64,000 bases of DNA from Haloarcula pelagica. GTDB lineage: Archaea > Halobacteriota > Halobacteria > Halobacteriales > Haloarculaceae. This document shows, piece after piece, positions 53,578 to 63,980 of the stretch; positions within the stretch are counted from its first letter, which is position 1; each line of letters begins with the position of its first letter. The notes below the pieces were generated by a model. It saw nothing but the letters and a program-made list of their open reading frames with translations. It did no database searches and was not told the DNA's origin. Where the stretch lies: positions 2,294,001 to 2,358,000 of the forward strand of contig NZ_CP126161.1 of assembly GCF_030127105.1 (NCBI RefSeq), given 5' to 3'. Made by a program: the position numbers and the translations under genes.

Positions 53578-55458
53578 TCAGGACGGCGCGACGGTGATCG
53601 TCTTGCCGCGGTCGATCGCGCGTTCGAGTTCCTCGGCGATCCCCGAGCCACGGGAGACCTGGACCTCGCCGCCGCGGGAGACGGTCGCGGTAAAGAGGTA
53701 CTCGCCGTCGGCCTGGACCTCGACGGTCTCGCCGGCGTGGCCCTCCAGGGGGATCATCACGTGCCGGGAGGTGACCTCCGGCGTGACGATCTCGCCCTGT
53801 TTGCTGCCCTCGGGGTCGGCCTGCGGGCCGCCCGAGGGGCCGGCCGGCCGGTCCTCGAAGGTCCGCACGTCGATGTCGATGCCCAGGCGGTTCTCCACGT
53901 CGGAGATGCGCCCGCCGCCCTTGCCGATGACCTGTGAGATGTCGTCGTCCTCGACCCAGACGACGGCGGTGTTGGGGCCACGCAGTTCCACCTCGACGTG
54001 GCCGCGAGCGATCGAGCGGATCTCGCGCTCGACCTCCTGTTTGGCCAGGCGGTCGACGCCGGAGTCCTCGCTGTCGTCGTCCTCGTTGAGCGGGACGGTG
54101 ACGACCTGGCGGTTGAAGGTGTAGATCTCGTACTCGGGCTGGCCGGTCTCGAAGTCACGGACGACGATCACCGGGCGCGCGAGGTCCTCCTCCATCAGGC
54201 CCTGGGGGACCTTCACCTCGGTCGTCACGTCGTAGACGGTGTCGACTTTGCCGGCCTCGATGTAGACGACGGTGTCGACGATCTGGGGGATCAGTCCCAG
54301 TTCGACCCGGCCGATCAGCCGCTGGAGCGCGTCGACGGCGCGGGTCGCGTGGACGACGCCGACCATCCCGACGCCCGCCAGGCGCATGTCCGCGAACACC
54401 TCGAAGTCGTCGGTCTTGCGGACCTCGTCGTAGATCGTGTAGTCGGGCCGGACCATCAACAGCGAGTCGGCGGTCTTCTCCATCGACCCGCCCAGGGCGG
54501 TGTACTGGGTGATGTCGGGACCGACCTGGAGGTCGCGTGGCTTCTCCATCGTCTTGACGGCGTAGTCGGCGTCGACGAGGAACTCACCGACCGCCTGGGC
54601 GAAGGTGGACTTCCCGGCGCCGGGCGACCCGGAGATGAGGACGCCGCGCTGGTGTTCGGTGAAGCGGTCCCGCAGTTCGTCGGCGTGTTCGTAGTCGTCC
54701 AGCTCGGTCTTGACGATCGGCCGGACGGCGGTGATCTCCCGGGCGTCCGAAAAGGGCGGCCGGGCCATCGCGATCCGGAGGTCCTTGAACTGGACGATCG
54801 TCATGCCCGGTTCGTCGAGTTCGACGAACCCCTCGGGCGAGGAGCGGGCGGCCTCCTCGATGTCCTCGACGTACTCGCGGAGTTCGTCCTCGGTGGCGAT
54901 GGCGTCGCGGATCGGCTGGTAATGCATGTCGCCGATCGACCCCTTCTTGGCGAACGGCTGGACCCCCACTTTCAGGTGGACGCTCATCGTCCCCTCGTCG
55001 AAGAAGTTCTCGATCTGGAGCCGTTCGACGGTGCGACCGCGGGGCTCGACGTACTCCACGTCCAGCCCTTTCGCGCGGGCGACCTCGGCCTGCACGTCGT
55101 CGCTGGTCACGAGCGTCGCGCCCCGGTCCTGTGCAACGTCCCGGATCAGCGCGTCGATCTGGCCCTCGCCGGCCTCGCGCTTCTCGATGGCGTCCGGTCG
55201 GCGGCCGACGTACTCGATGTCGATGACCCCTTCCTCGGCGAGGTCGACCAGTCGCTGGAGCTCTTCGAGCCCCTCCCAGCCGGTCTCCCGGCCGTCGTTG
55301 GCCTGTGCTTCGAGTTCGCCGACGACGGCTTCGGGGACGACGACCGTCGCGCCGGCAAAGCCCCTGCCGTCGACCGTCGCGTCGGGGTCGGCGTCGGCTT
55401 CGACCTGCTCGGACACGCGGCCGTCGATGACCACGCTCGTGTCCGGTACGATTTCCAT
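53578..55458 (-). CDS. PINc-PilT ATPase-KH protein
   Basis: The 626-residue protein combines an N-terminal PIN nuclease domain ([11 protein letters not shown] with the catalytic Asp), a PilT-like ATPase ([10 protein letters not shown] near residue 278; [12 protein letters not shown] and [19 protein letters not shown]) and a KH domain near residue 509 ([17 protein letters not shown]). This layout is a conserved archaeal family, thought to act on RNA. The start at 55458 places the PIN domain at the N-terminus; the longer frame is antisense-rich. Confidence 0.92.
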   Translation of the reverse strand: MEIVPDTSVVIDGRVSEQVEADADPDATVDGRGFAGATVVVPEAVVGELEAQANDGRETGWEGLEELQRLVDLAEEGVIDIEYVGRRPDAIEKREAGEGQIDALIRDVAQDRGATLVTSDDVQAEVARAKGLDVEYVEPRGRTVERLQIENFFDEGTMSVHLKVGVQPFAKKGSIGDMHYQPIRDAIATEDELREYVEDIEEAARSSPEGFVELDEPGMTIVQFKDLRIAMARPPFSDAREITAVRPIVKTELDDYEHADELRDRFTEHQRGVLISGSPGAGKSTFAQAVGEFLVDADYAVKTMEKPRDLQVGPDITQYTALGGSMEKTADSLLMVRPDYTIYDEVRKTDDFEVFADMRLAGVGMVGVVHATRAVDALQRLIGRVELGLIPQIVDTVVYIEAGKVDTVYDVTTEVKVPQGLMEEDLARPVIVVRDFETGQPEYEIYTFNRQVVTVPLNEDDDSEDSGVDRLAKQEVEREIRSIARGHVEVELRGPNTAVVWVEDDDISQVIGKGGGRISDVENRLGIDIDVRTFEDRPAGPSGGPQADPEGSKQGEIVTPEVTSRHVMIPLEGHAGETVEVQADGEYLFTATVSRGGEVQVSRGSGIAEELERAIDRGKTITVAPS

Positions 55459-55555
55459 ACAGTCGGTAGGGTCCCGTCGCCTGATAAGGATGTTCAACCG
55501 GCCCGGAAAGCGCGACGCCGCCGAACTCTTGACCCGGGGGGTCCCAGGGACAGGC

Positions 55556-56656
55556 ATGACCACGACCGTCGCGGACCTCACCCAGCAGTTGGTCGCGATT
55601 CCGAGCCACCGGGAGGGCGATCACGACGAACGGGCCGCCGGCGACTTCGTCGCGTCCTGGCTTCGGGACCACACCGACGCCGCCGTCCGGCGCGACGAGG
55701 TTGGTAACGTCGTCGCACGCAAGGGGGCTGGCCCCTCCCTCGCGCTCGTGGGCCACCACGACGTAGTCCCGCCCGACGACTCCCAGGTCACCGCCGACGG
55801 CGACTACGTCGTCCAGCGCCGCGACGGCCGCCTCTACGGCCGCGGGACCGCCGACATGAAAGGCTGTGTCGCGGCGGCGATGCTGGCGTTCGCAGAGGCC
55901 GACCCAGCGGGCGAACTCGTCTTCGCCTCCTTCGTCGGCGAGGAACAGGGCGGGATCGGCTGTCGGGCGGCCATCGAGGCGGGGTTCGCGCCCGACTACG
56001 CCGTCGTCGGCGAGGGGTCGACCGGCTACTCGGCGGCCGGCGTCACGGACGTGGCCGTCGCCCACAAGGGCCGTCGCGGTTCGACGATCGTCGCCGAGGG
56101 CGCGGCGGCCCACGCCAGCGAACCCGACGCAGGCGAGAACGCCGTCTATCGCGCCTGTGACGCCGTCGACATCGTCCGCGACCTGTCGTTCCCCGAGACC
56201 GAAGTGCTGGGTCACTCGCTGTCGGGGAGCGTCGCCGTCACCGAGATCGACGGCGGGTCCGCCTGGAACGTCGTCCCCGAACGCTGCACGGCGACCGTCG
56301 ACGAGCGGACCGTTCCCGGCGAACGGGCACCGCTCTCGCGGGTCGAGACCGTCGAGGGGGTCTCCCTGCGGGTCGATCAGGACCTCCCGCCGATGGCCTG
56401 TGGCGACGCCGCCTTCGCCGAGACCGTCCGGTCGGCCGCGGCCGCGGCGCAGGACGGCACCCCCGAACAGGTCGTCAAGCCCCACGCGACCGACGCGGGC
56501 TGGCTCGCCGACGCCGGAACGGAGTGTGTCGTCGTCGGCGCGGCCGAACCCGGCGAGGCACACACCGCCGACGAGAGCGTCTCGATCGAAGTCCTAGAGC
56601 GGTGTCGCGAGATATACGAACGGGTCGCCGAGACCTGGCCCGCAGCGGAGAACTGA
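55556..56656 (+). CDS. M20-family metallopeptidase
   Basis: The 366-residue protein has the zinc-binding order GHHDVVPPDD near residue 65, GRGTADMKGCVAA, EEQGG and a late TADE pair. The family includes ArgE, DapE and peptidase T. Exact substrate is unclear; no arginine or lysine genes adjoin it. The ATG at 55556 is the first with family-like sequence. Confidence 0.88.
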   Translation: MTTTVADLTQQLVAIPSHREGDHDERAAGDFVASWLRDHTDAAVRRDEVGNVVARKGAGPSLALVGHHDVVPPDDSQVTADGDYVVQRRDGRLYGRGTADMKGCVAAAMLAFAEADPAGELVFASFVGEEQGGIGCRAAIEAGFAPDYAVVGEGSTGYSAAGVTDVAVAHKGRRGSTIVAEGAAAHASEPDAGENAVYRACDAVDIVRDLSFPETEVLGHSLSGSVAVTEIDGGSAWNVVPERCTATVDERTVPGERAPLSRVETVEGVSLRVDQDLPPMACGDAAFAETVRSAAAAAQDGTPEQVVKPHATDAGWLADAGTECVVVGAAEPGEAHTADESVSIEVLERCREIYERVAETWPAAEN

Positions 56657-56709
56657 CACCGTTTACCGCCGACCCTGTCCATTTACCGTCTGACGCCTAA
56701 CGGCATCCT

Positions 56710-58206
56710 ATGGCACACGCGAGCGAGCAGTCCTCCACCTACGAACAGTTCCTCGATCACGTCCGACAGCTCCACTACGTCCAGGACGCCAACGGCGTCC
56801 TCCAGTGGGACCAGCAGGTGATGATGCCCGACGCCGGGACGCCGGCCCGGGCCAAGCAGTCTTCGGCCATCTCGACGCTCCACCACGACCTGCTGACCGA
56901 CGAGCAACTGGGCGAGTGGCTCGACGACCTCGAAGCGAGCGACCTCGACGACGAACAGCAGTCTGTCGTCCGCGAGGTACGACGCGACTACGAACGGGCC
57001 GTCAGGGTCCCCTCGGATCTGGTCGAGCGCATCTCGGAGGCTACTTCGAACGCCCTGCCGGTGTGGAAGGAGGCCAAAGCCGAGGACGACTTCTCGGCCT
57101 ACGAGGAGACGCTGGAAGAACTGGTCGAACTCCGCCGGGAGTACGCCGAGGCCATCGACCCGGATCGGGACCCCTACGAGGTGCTGTTCGAGGAGTACGA
57201 GCCGTACCTGGGGATCGACACCGCCGAGGCGGTGCTGACCCGCCTGCGTGACGAACTCGTCCCGTTGATCGACGACATCGCCGACAGCGGCGTGACGCTC
57301 GCGGACCCGTTCGAGGGGACCTACGACGACGACACCCAGCACGCCCTCGTCGAGGAGGCCCTGGACGTGCTGGGCTACGACTGGGACCGGGGCCGTCTGG
57401 ACACCGCCCCGCACCCGTTCTCGACGGGGACGCAGTTCGACGCTCGGGTGACCACGCGGTTCAAGCCCGACGACCCGCTCGACGCCGTCGGCTCGACGAT
57501 CCACGAGTTCGGCCACGCGACCTACACCCTGGGGCTGCCCCAGGCGGAGTACGGGACACCGCTTGGCTCGAACCGGGACCTCTCGGTCCACGAGTCACAG
57601 TCCCGCTTCTGGGAGAACCACGTCGGCCGCTCGCTCCCGTTCTGGGAGTTCTTCACCGACACCGCCAACGACCACCTCGGGACCGACGCCACCCCCCGAG
57701 CGTTCTACGAGGCCGCCAACGAGGTGTACGACGACAACCTCATCCGGGTCGAGGCGGACGAACTGACCTACCACATGCACATCATCCTCCGGTTCGAGAT
57801 CGAACGCGATCTCATCCGCGGGGAGCTGGACGTATCGGAGGTTCCGCAGGTCTGGAACGACAAGATGGAGGAGTACCTCGGCATCCGGCCCGACACCGAC
57901 GCTGAGGGCTGTCTGCAAGACATCCACTGGACGAACGGCGCCTTCGGCTACTTCCCGACGTACACGCTCGGGTCGGTACTGGCCGCGCAACTGGACCACC
58001 ACATCCGCCAGGACCTCGCCGTCGACGACCAAGTCCGGGCCGGCGAGTTCGACGATATCCACGACTGGCTGACCGAACACGTCCACCGCCACGGCGCCCG
58101 GTACACGACCGACGACCTGGTCAGGGAGGCGACCGGCGAGTCCTTCACCGCCGATCACTTCCTCGACTACGCCGACGGAAAGTACCGCGCGCTGTACGAC
58201 TGCTGA
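56710..58206 (+). CDS. M32-family carboxypeptidase
   Basis: The 498-residue protein has HEFGH near residue 264 with the downstream Glu and the family motif SVHESQSRFWEN, and is of normal length for carboxypeptidase Taq. It is cytoplasmic and removes C-terminal residues of peptides. It follows the M20 peptidase gene by 53 bases. Confidence 0.95.
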   Translation: MAHASEQSSTYEQFLDHVRQLHYVQDANGVLQWDQQVMMPDAGTPARAKQSSAISTLHHDLLTDEQLGEWLDDLEASDLDDEQQSVVREVRRDYERAVRVPSDLVERISEATSNALPVWKEAKAEDDFSAYEETLEELVELRREYAEAIDPDRDPYEVLFEEYEPYLGIDTAEAVLTRLRDELVPLIDDIADSGVTLADPFEGTYDDDTQHALVEEALDVLGYDWDRGRLDTAPHPFSTGTQFDARVTTRFKPDDPLDAVGSTIHEFGHATYTLGLPQAEYGTPLGSNRDLSVHESQSRFWENHVGRSLPFWEFFTDTANDHLGTDATPRAFYEAANEVYDDNLIRVEADELTYHMHIILRFEIERDLIRGELDVSEVPQVWNDKMEEYLGIRPDTDAEGCLQDIHWTNGAFGYFPTYTLGSVLAAQLDHHIRQDLAVDDQVRAGEFDDIHDWLTEHVHRHGARYTTDDLVREATGESFTADHFLDYADGKYRALYDC

Positions 58207-58231
58207 TCGGTCCGTCCGATTATCTCCTCTG

Positions 58232-58258
58232 ATACCGTTTGGTATGGCACTTTTATAA
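58232..58258 (+). promoter_or_regulatory. Leaderless promoter of the soluble transducer
   Basis: TTTATAA at 58252-58258 is centred about 27 bases before the ATG at 58283, predicting a leaderless mRNA. A perfect inverted repeat ATACC-GTTT-GGTAT at 58232-58245 lies just upstream and could be an activator site. Confidence 0.6.
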
Positions 58259-58282
58259 CAGTAGTACGACACACTGACCACG

Positions 58283-59269
58283 ATGGTCCAAGGAGAGCTC
58301 GATAGCGACGAATTAGCGACCGAGAGCGACATCGACGACGACATCGACGCGGATATCGAAGACGACATCGCCGAAGACATCGACCGCCAGGCCGGCTACG
58401 ACCACGAGCAGGCCAGCGAGATCCAGACACTGATCGCCGAACTGGAGAACTCCTCGGTCGACATCGCCGAGGAGACTGACGACATCCGGGCACAGGCGGC
58501 CGACCAGTACGAGACGGTCTCGGAGGTCGCAAGCGAGGTGTCGAACCTCTCGGCGTCCGTCGAGGAGATCGCCGCCTCCTCGGAGGAGGTCTCGGCGGCC
58601 ACCCGCGAGGCGAAACAACTCGCCGAACAGGGCCAGGACAACGCCGAGGATGTCTACGCGGCCATGGAACGCATCCAGGCGGCCGCCGACAGCGTCGCCC
58701 GGGATGTCCAGACCATCCAGGAGAGCGTCGCGGAGATCGACGAGATCGTCGAAGTCATCAACGACATCGCCGACCAGACGAACATGCTGGCGCTGAACGC
58801 CTCGATCGAGGCCGCTCGGGCCGGCGAGGCGGGCGAAGGGTTCGCCGTCGTCGCCGACGAGGTGAAGTCGCTGGCCGAGGAGTCCCAGACCCAGGCGACG
58901 ACGATCGAGCAGATGATCGAGGGCATCCAGGACGACACCGCGAACGCCGTCGAGAGCCTCGAAGAGAGCAACACCGAGATCGACGAGGGGATCGAGACCG
59001 TCGAGGAGTCGACGGAGATCCTCGACGACATCGACGACGCGGTCAACGAGGTCAACCACGGGATCGAGGAGGTCGCGACGGCGACCGACGAACAGGCCGC
59101 CGCCACCGAAGAGGTCGCGAGCATGCTCGACCAGTCGACGACCGCCGCCGAAGGGATCGCCGACTCGACCGCCGAGATTGCCGACGAGGCCGTCGAGCAG
59201 ACCGACCAGATCGCGGCGATCAACCGGAAGATGGACGACCTGGTCGCGGACCTCCAGCGCAACAACTGA
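58283..59269 (+). CDS. Soluble methyl-accepting chemotaxis transducer without sensor
   Basis: The 328-residue protein has no membrane helix and no sensor domain. It starts with a very acidic segment of repeated IDDDI units (about 15-45), then the chemoreceptor signalling domain with a complete tip ([18 protein letters not shown] and [20 protein letters not shown]). It ends with a short basic/Asn tail. It can bind CheW/CheA but must receive its signal from another protein. A tip-less membrane receptor is encoded 4.8 kb upstream. Confidence 0.92.
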   Translation: MVQGELDSDELATESDIDDDIDADIEDDIAEDIDRQAGYDHEQASEIQTLIAELENSSVDIAEETDDIRAQAADQYETVSEVASEVSNLSASVEEIAASSEEVSAATREAKQLAEQGQDNAEDVYAAMERIQAAADSVARDVQTIQESVAEIDEIVEVINDIADQTNMLALNASIEAARAGEAGEGFAVVADEVKSLAEESQTQATTIEQMIEGIQDDTANAVESLEESNTEIDEGIETVEESTEILDDIDDAVNEVNHGIEEVATATDEQAAATEEVASMLDQSTTAAEGIADSTAEIADEAVEQTDQIAAINRKMDDLVADLQRNN

Positions 59270-59327
59270 CGGCGTTTCGGCCGAGCGTATCTAGCCGTTT
59301 ATCCTCCCCGGGGCGCAACCTCACGCT

Positions 59328-60143
59328 ATGCGTCCGGATCTGGACCCAGAACAGCTCGATCGGTACTCGCGTCACGTCATCATGGACGACGTGGGGCCGG
59401 CGGGACAGGCGGCGCTGCTCGACACCGACGTACTCGTGGTCGGTGCCGGGGGGCTCGGCTCGCCGGTCCTGCAGTACCTGGCGGCGGCCGGTATCGGCCG
59501 GCTGGGGATCGTCGACGACGACACCGTCGAGCGGTCGAACCTCCAGCGCCAGGTGATCCACCGCGACGACGACATCGGCCGACCGAAAGTCGAGAGCGCC
59601 CGCGAGTTCGTCACCGGGCTGAACCCCGACGCGACCGTCGACGCCCACGAGACGCGCCTGGCCGCCGACAACGCCGCCGACCTGGTCGAGCGCTACGATA
59701 TCGTGGTCGACGCCTCGGACAACTTCGCCACCCGATTCCTTGTCAACGACGCCTGTACCCTCTCGGGGACGCCCTTCTCCCACGGTGCCGTCTTCCGGTT
59801 CGAGGGGCAGGTGACGACGTTCACCGGCGACGGTCCCTGCTATCGCTGTCTGTTCCCGAAAGCGCCGCCGGCGGGGACTGTCCCGGACTGTGCGACCGCC
59901 GGCGTCCTGGGCGTGCTCCCGGGGACGATCGGCTGCCTCCAGGCCACGGAGGTCGTCAAACTCGCGATGGACTACGGCGACTCGCTGGACGGCCGACTAC
60001 TGGCGTACGACGCCGCCGACATGTCCGTCGAGGAGGTGCCCGTCGCGCCCGCAGCGGACTGTCCGGTCTGTGGGAGCGACCCGGCGATCGAGCGTGTCAC
60101 GGACGCCGACTACGACGGTCGGTGTTCGCTGACCGGCGACTGA
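59328..60143 (+). CDS. ubaA: SAMP-activating E1-like enzyme UbaA
   Basis: The 271-residue E1-like protein has the adenylation motif VVGAGGLGSPVLQYLA, the RQVIHRDDDIG helix, a catalytic Cys in PDCATAGVLGVLPG and two CxxC pairs (CYRC, CPVC) for zinc. In haloarchaea UbaA activates SAMPs for protein tagging and for sulphur transfer to molybdopterin and tRNA. Confidence 0.94.
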   Translation: MRPDLDPEQLDRYSRHVIMDDVGPAGQAALLDTDVLVVGAGGLGSPVLQYLAAAGIGRLGIVDDDTVERSNLQRQVIHRDDDIGRPKVESAREFVTGLNPDATVDAHETRLAADNAADLVERYDIVVDASDNFATRFLVNDACTLSGTPFSHGAVFRFEGQVTTFTGDGPCYRCLFPKAPPAGTVPDCATAGVLGVLPGTIGCLQATEVVKLAMDYGDSLDGRLLAYDAADMSVEEVPVAPAADCPVCGSDPAIERVTDADYDGRCSLTGD

Positions 60144-60170
60144 GACTGTCGCGCCCGTCCGAGGCAGTCA

Positions 60171-61082
60171 TCAGGCCTGGACGGTTCCCAGGTCGAGGGC
60201 CACGTCCCGTGGCGGCGCGTCGAACAGCTCCGGGTGGACCAGTGCCCCCAGAAACTCCATGGTGTCGACGAGCCGTGGCCCCGAGCGGTTGACGTAGTGG
60301 TGGCCGTCGAGCACGTGGACGCGACCTTCCCGAACCGCGGTCAGGCCATCGAACCCGGGCCGGCCGGTCAGATCGGCGAGGTTTTCGCGGGTCTGCTCGA
60401 TGTCGAAGCCACAGGGTGCGGCGACGAGCACGTCGGGGTCGTACTCGCGGATCTCCGCCCACTCTCGGGGGCGGGAGTCACCGCCGGCGGCTTCCAGCCC
60501 GTAGCGACCACCCGCTCGATCGACCATCTCGGGGACCCAGTGGCCCGCGACCATGACCGGATCGAGCCAGTCAAGCACCGCGACGCGTGGTTCGGTTTCG
60601 GCACGCGCCGCGGTCGTCTCGACGGCCGCGACCCGGTCGCGCAACTCGGCCACGAGGTCGCTGGCTCGTTCGCCACGGTCGATGGCGGCCCCCACCTCGT
60701 GGATCGACTCGAAGAGGTCGTCGAGACTGTGCACGTCGAGTGTCAGCACCTCCGTTTCGAGGCCCAGTTCGTCGACGGCCGTCGCCACCTGGACGTGATC
60801 GATCGCACAGACATCACAGACGCCCTGCGTGACGACCAGATCGGGGTCGAGTTCGGCCAGCGTCGCCCGGTCGATGGCGTAGACGCCGTCGCCGGCTTCG
60901 GCGTCGGCGACCTGCTCGTTGATCTCGCCGCTCGTGGCCGTCGGGTCGACCCGCGAGCGGTTGACCGACGGTTGTTCGCGGGCGGCGGGCGGGTGGTCAC
61001 ACTCGTGGGACACCCCGACCGGTTCGACCCCGAGTGCGTAGACGATCTCCGTCGCGGACGGCAGGAGCGTGACGACGCGCAT
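60171..61082 (-). CDS. Cobalamin-binding protein, BtuF-like but without signal peptide
   Basis: The 303-residue protein is a class-III periplasmic-binding-protein fold (MRVVTLLPSATEIVYALGVEPVGVS, later DPDLVVTQGVCDVCAIDH). It lacks a signal peptide, so it acts in the cytoplasm or needs another export mark. The family binds cobalamin or its precursors. No transporter gene adjoins it. Confidence 0.84.
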   Translation of the reverse strand: MRVVTLLPSATEIVYALGVEPVGVSHECDHPPAAREQPSVNRSRVDPTATSGEINEQVADAEAGDGVYAIDRATLAELDPDLVVTQGVCDVCAIDHVQVATAVDELGLETEVLTLDVHSLDDLFESIHEVGAAIDRGERASDLVAELRDRVAAVETTAARAETEPRVAVLDWLDPVMVAGHWVPEMVDRAGGRYGLEAAGGDSRPREWAEIREYDPDVLVAAPCGFDIEQTRENLADLTGRPGFDGLTAVREGRVHVLDGHHYVNRSGPRLVDTMEFLGALVHPELFDAPPRDVALDLGTVQA

Positions 61083-61188
61083 ACCCGCTCTACGGACGGC
61101 TCCCGACTAAAGCCACCGCTCCGGTCCGCTCGGACTCCCCTCGCGAGAGGTCGTTACGCTTACGCTTCCCGGCATCCGACTGGCGCCT

Positions 61189-61668
61189 ATGAACGTCAAA
61201 TCGCGCCACCACCTCCGCTCGGACGAGGTCGACGCTATCACGACCGCCCTCTCGGACAACCTCGGCGTCGAACTGGACGCCGACAGCTACGAGAAAGTCG
61301 AGTTCGACGACAGCGACTGGGACGTAGTCCTCGTCGACGGCGACCCGCTGGTGCTGTACGTCGACGACGAGCCGTTCCTCACCGTCGAAGGGGCCAACGA
61401 CTACCCGCCACAGAAACACGTCGTCACCGTCGACGCCGGCGCCATCTCGTTCGTCTCGGACGGCGCCGACGTGATGCGTCCCGGGATCACCGAGGCCGAC
61501 GACGACATCGCCGAGGGGGACCTGGTCGCCATCGCCGAGGAGTCCCACGGGAAGGTGCTGGCGATCGGCCGCGCGATGACCGACGGCGGCGACATGGTCG
61601 GCGACAGCGGGAAGGTCGTCTCCTCGATCCACCACGTCGGCGACGACCTGTTCGAGTTCTCCGTCTGA
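61189..61668 (+). CDS. PUA-domain RNA-binding protein, MCT-1-like
   Basis: The 159-residue protein has an N-terminal helix-strand part (NVKSRHHLRSDEVDAIT) and a C-terminal PUA domain (VTVDAGAISFVSDGADVMRPGI to GKVLAIGRAMTDG). It resembles archaeal relatives of MCT-1/eIF2D. It may bind tRNA or initiation complexes. It is followed by sepF. Confidence 0.85.
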   Translation: MNVKSRHHLRSDEVDAITTALSDNLGVELDADSYEKVEFDDSDWDVVLVDGDPLVLYVDDEPFLTVEGANDYPPQKHVVTVDAGAISFVSDGADVMRPGITEADDDIAEGDLVAIAEESHGKVLAIGRAMTDGGDMVGDSGKVVSSIHHVGDDLFEFSV

Positions 61669-61754
61669 GACGGGGGTACTTTTCGATCCGAACGAACCAA
61701 ATAAAAACCGCGTCTGACGTAAGACCTAAATCGTCACGGCACGCCGTGGGGGAC

Positions 61755-62114
61755 ATGGGACTCATGAGTTCGATCCTCGGCGAGTCGGGGTCGTCACGGA
61801 AGACCGACGACTACGTCGAGCTGAACGCCGACGACTTCGACACGTCCGGGGCCGATGTGGACCGACAGATCCGGATCGCACAGATCAGCGACACCCAGGA
61901 TGTCATCGAGATCAAGGACGCGGTCTACGACGGCGACATCGTCATCGCCGACATCATCCGCCACTCCACGCAGGACCGGACGATGGAACACATCAGCGAC
62001 GAACTCAAGCAGGTCACCAACGAAGTGGGCGGGGACATCGTCCAGAAGGACGACGACCAGCTCATCATCGCCCCCTCGGGCGTGGGCATCTCCCGCGACC
62101 GGCTGGGTCGGTAA
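61755..62114 (+). CDS. sepF: Cell division protein SepF
   Basis: The 119-residue protein starts with a short amphipathic helix MGLMSSILGE, then a SepF core (RIAQISDTQDVIEIKDAVYDGDIVI) and a C-terminal GVGISRDRL. Archaeal SepF binds the membrane and FtsZ2/FtsZ1 rings. It is full length. It lies between the PUA protein gene and an ABC exporter. Confidence 0.92.
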   Translation: MGLMSSILGESGSSRKTDDYVELNADDFDTSGADVDRQIRIAQISDTQDVIEIKDAVYDGDIVIADIIRHSTQDRTMEHISDELKQVTNEVGGDIVQKDDDQLIIAPSGVGISRDRLGR

Positions 62115-62182
62115 CGCGGTACCAGGGGTCACACGCGCCCGGCTTCGACGTGTTTTTCGGCCTGCGAGCGCTTGGATAGACG

Positions 62183-63127
62183 ATGACCGAGCCGGCGATC
62201 CGCGCCCGTGACGTACGCAAGCAGTACGGGGACGTGCAGGCACTCGACGGGCTGGAACTGACCGTCGAGCGTGGCGACTTCTTCGGTCTGTTGGGGCCAA
62301 ACGGTGCGGGCAAGACCACGTTTATCAACACGCTGGTCGGCCTCGTCCGGAAAGACAGCGGGACCGCCGAGGTGTTCGGTTTCGATGTCGAGGACGACTA
62401 CCGCGAGGTCCGTGACCGTATCGGCCTCGCTCCACAGGAGTTCAACGTCGACCGCTTCTTCCCGATCATCGAAGTACTGGAACACAAGGCCGGCTACCAC
62501 GGCATCCCCAGCGCCGAGGCGACCGAACGCGCCGAGGAGGCGCTCAAGACCGTCGGCATCTGGGAGAAACGGGACACCCGTTTCGACTGGCTCTCGGGCG
62601 GGATGAAACGCCGGTTCATGCTCGCGCGGGCGCTGGTCTCCGATCCCGACCTGTTGATCCTGGACGAACCGACGGCCGGGGTCGACGTGCAACTGCGCCA
62701 CGACCTCTGGGACATCATCAACCGGATGAACGACGCCGGGACGACCATCGTGTTGACGACCCACTACATCGAGGAGGCCGAGCGGCTCTGTGACCGGGTC
62801 GCGATCATGGACGACGGCCGGAAGGTCGAGGTGGCCGCACCCGGCGAACTGATGGCGCGGGGCACCGACACCGTCGCGGTCGAACTCGCGGACCCACCCC
62901 GGACCGCCCCGACGCTCGATGTCGACGGCGTGACGGCGGTCGACGTGACCGAGGACGGCCTCAGCGTCACCGCCTCCGGCGGCAGCCAGACCGCACCGGC
63001 GATCCTGCGCACGCTCGAAGCACAGGGTCACACCGTCACGTCGCTGGACATCCGCCGGGCCTCGCTCGAAGAGGTGTTCGTCGACATGACCCGCGACGAA
63101 CGCGAGTACGCGGAGGTGTCCGCATGA
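62183..63127 (+). CDS. ABC-2 type transporter, ATP-binding subunit
   Basis: The 314-residue protein has Walker A GPNGAGKTT, signature LSGGMKRR and Walker B LLILDEPTAGVD, with a C-terminal extension typical of the DrrA/NatA type. It overlaps the permease gene by four bases. The substrate is open. Confidence 0.93.
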   Translation: MTEPAIRARDVRKQYGDVQALDGLELTVERGDFFGLLGPNGAGKTTFINTLVGLVRKDSGTAEVFGFDVEDDYREVRDRIGLAPQEFNVDRFFPIIEVLEHKAGYHGIPSAEATERAEEALKTVGIWEKRDTRFDWLSGGMKRRFMLARALVSDPDLLILDEPTAGVDVQLRHDLWDIINRMNDAGTTIVLTTHYIEEAERLCDRVAIMDDGRKVEVAAPGELMARGTDTVAVELADPPRTAPTLDVDGVTAVDVTEDGLSVTASGGSQTAPAILRTLEAQGHTVTSLDIRRASLEEVFVDMTRDEREYAEVSA

Positions 63128-63891
63128 GCCACCAGACGACGCAGCTCCTGACACTGGTCCGGCGGGAGGTGCTCCGGTTCGTCCGCCGGCCGTACAACAC
63201 GTTCCTGCCGCCGATCATCACGAACTCGCTGTATTTCGCCGTCTTCGGCGTCATCCTGGGGAGCCGGATCGGTGAGATCGCCGGCGTGAGCTACATCCAG
63301 TTCGTCCTCCCGGGGCTGGTCGTGCTGGGTGCGATCTCCGACAGCTTCGAGAACGCCTCCTTTACGATCTTCCATGGCCGGTGGAACGAGTACATCCAGG
63401 CCGTGACCACATCCCCGATGGCGAACCGAGACATGGTCGCGGCCTACGTGAGCGCGAGCGCGCTGCGAGGGATCGTCACCTCGCTGTTGATCATCGGCGT
63501 CGGCCTCGTGTTCACGTCGGTGCCGGTCGCCAACCCCGTCTACCTGATCGCGTTCGTCCTCGTCATCACCACGCTGTTCGGCGGGCTCGGCGTGATCGGC
63601 GGGCTGTGGGCCAGTGACTTCGATTACCTCACCGTGATGAACCAGTTCATCCTCCGGCCGCTGGTGTTTTTCGGCGCCGTGTTCTACTCGCTTGAAGTCC
63701 TCCCGCCGGTCTGGCGGAGCGTCTCGCTGTTCAACCCGATGGTGTACATGGTCAACGGCGTCCGGTACGGCATGATCGGCGTGACCGAGATCGATCCCAA
63801 CACCTCGCTGGCCGTCCTGACCGGCGCGACGGTCGCGGTTCTGGCGGTCGATTTCCTGTTGTTCACGCGGGGCTACGGTCTCGCGGAGTAG
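63124..63891 (+). CDS. ABC-2 type transporter, permease subunit
   Basis: The 255-residue protein has six membrane helices and the ABC-2 C-terminal pattern (FYSLEVLPPVWRSVSLFNPMVYMVNGVRYG). It is co-translated with the ATPase. Together they form a simple exporter for drugs, lipids or sodium. Confidence 0.92.
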   Translation: MSHQTTQLLTLVRREVLRFVRRPYNTFLPPIITNSLYFAVFGVILGSRIGEIAGVSYIQFVLPGLVVLGAISDSFENASFTIFHGRWNEYIQAVTTSPMANRDMVAAYVSASALRGIVTSLLIIGVGLVFTSVPVANPVYLIAFVLVITTLFGGLGVIGGLWASDFDYLTVMNQFILRPLVFFGAVFYSLEVLPPVWRSVSLFNPMVYMVNGVRYGMIGVTEIDPNTSLAVLTGATVAVLAVDFLLFTRGYGLAE

Positions 63892-63910
63892 TGAACGGAT
63901 CGAGAACGGA

Positions 63911-63980
63911 GATGACTGAGGGCTGGAGGGAGCCACCCTCCAGGAGGTCATCAACACATGACGTAGCAGCGCAACGCTGC
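63911..63980. other. Stem-loops after the ABC permease gene, at the right edge
   Basis: An inner hairpin pairs CTGGAGGG (63923-63930) with CCCTCCAG (63936-63943), with outer arms GATGAC (63911-63916) and GTCATC (63947-63952). A second perfect hairpin pairs GCAGCG (63966-63971) with CGCTGC (63975-63980). They lie 20 bases past the permease stop. They could end transcription, or belong to a small RNA or to a gene starting at ATG 63912 that leaves the window. Confidence 0.45.
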
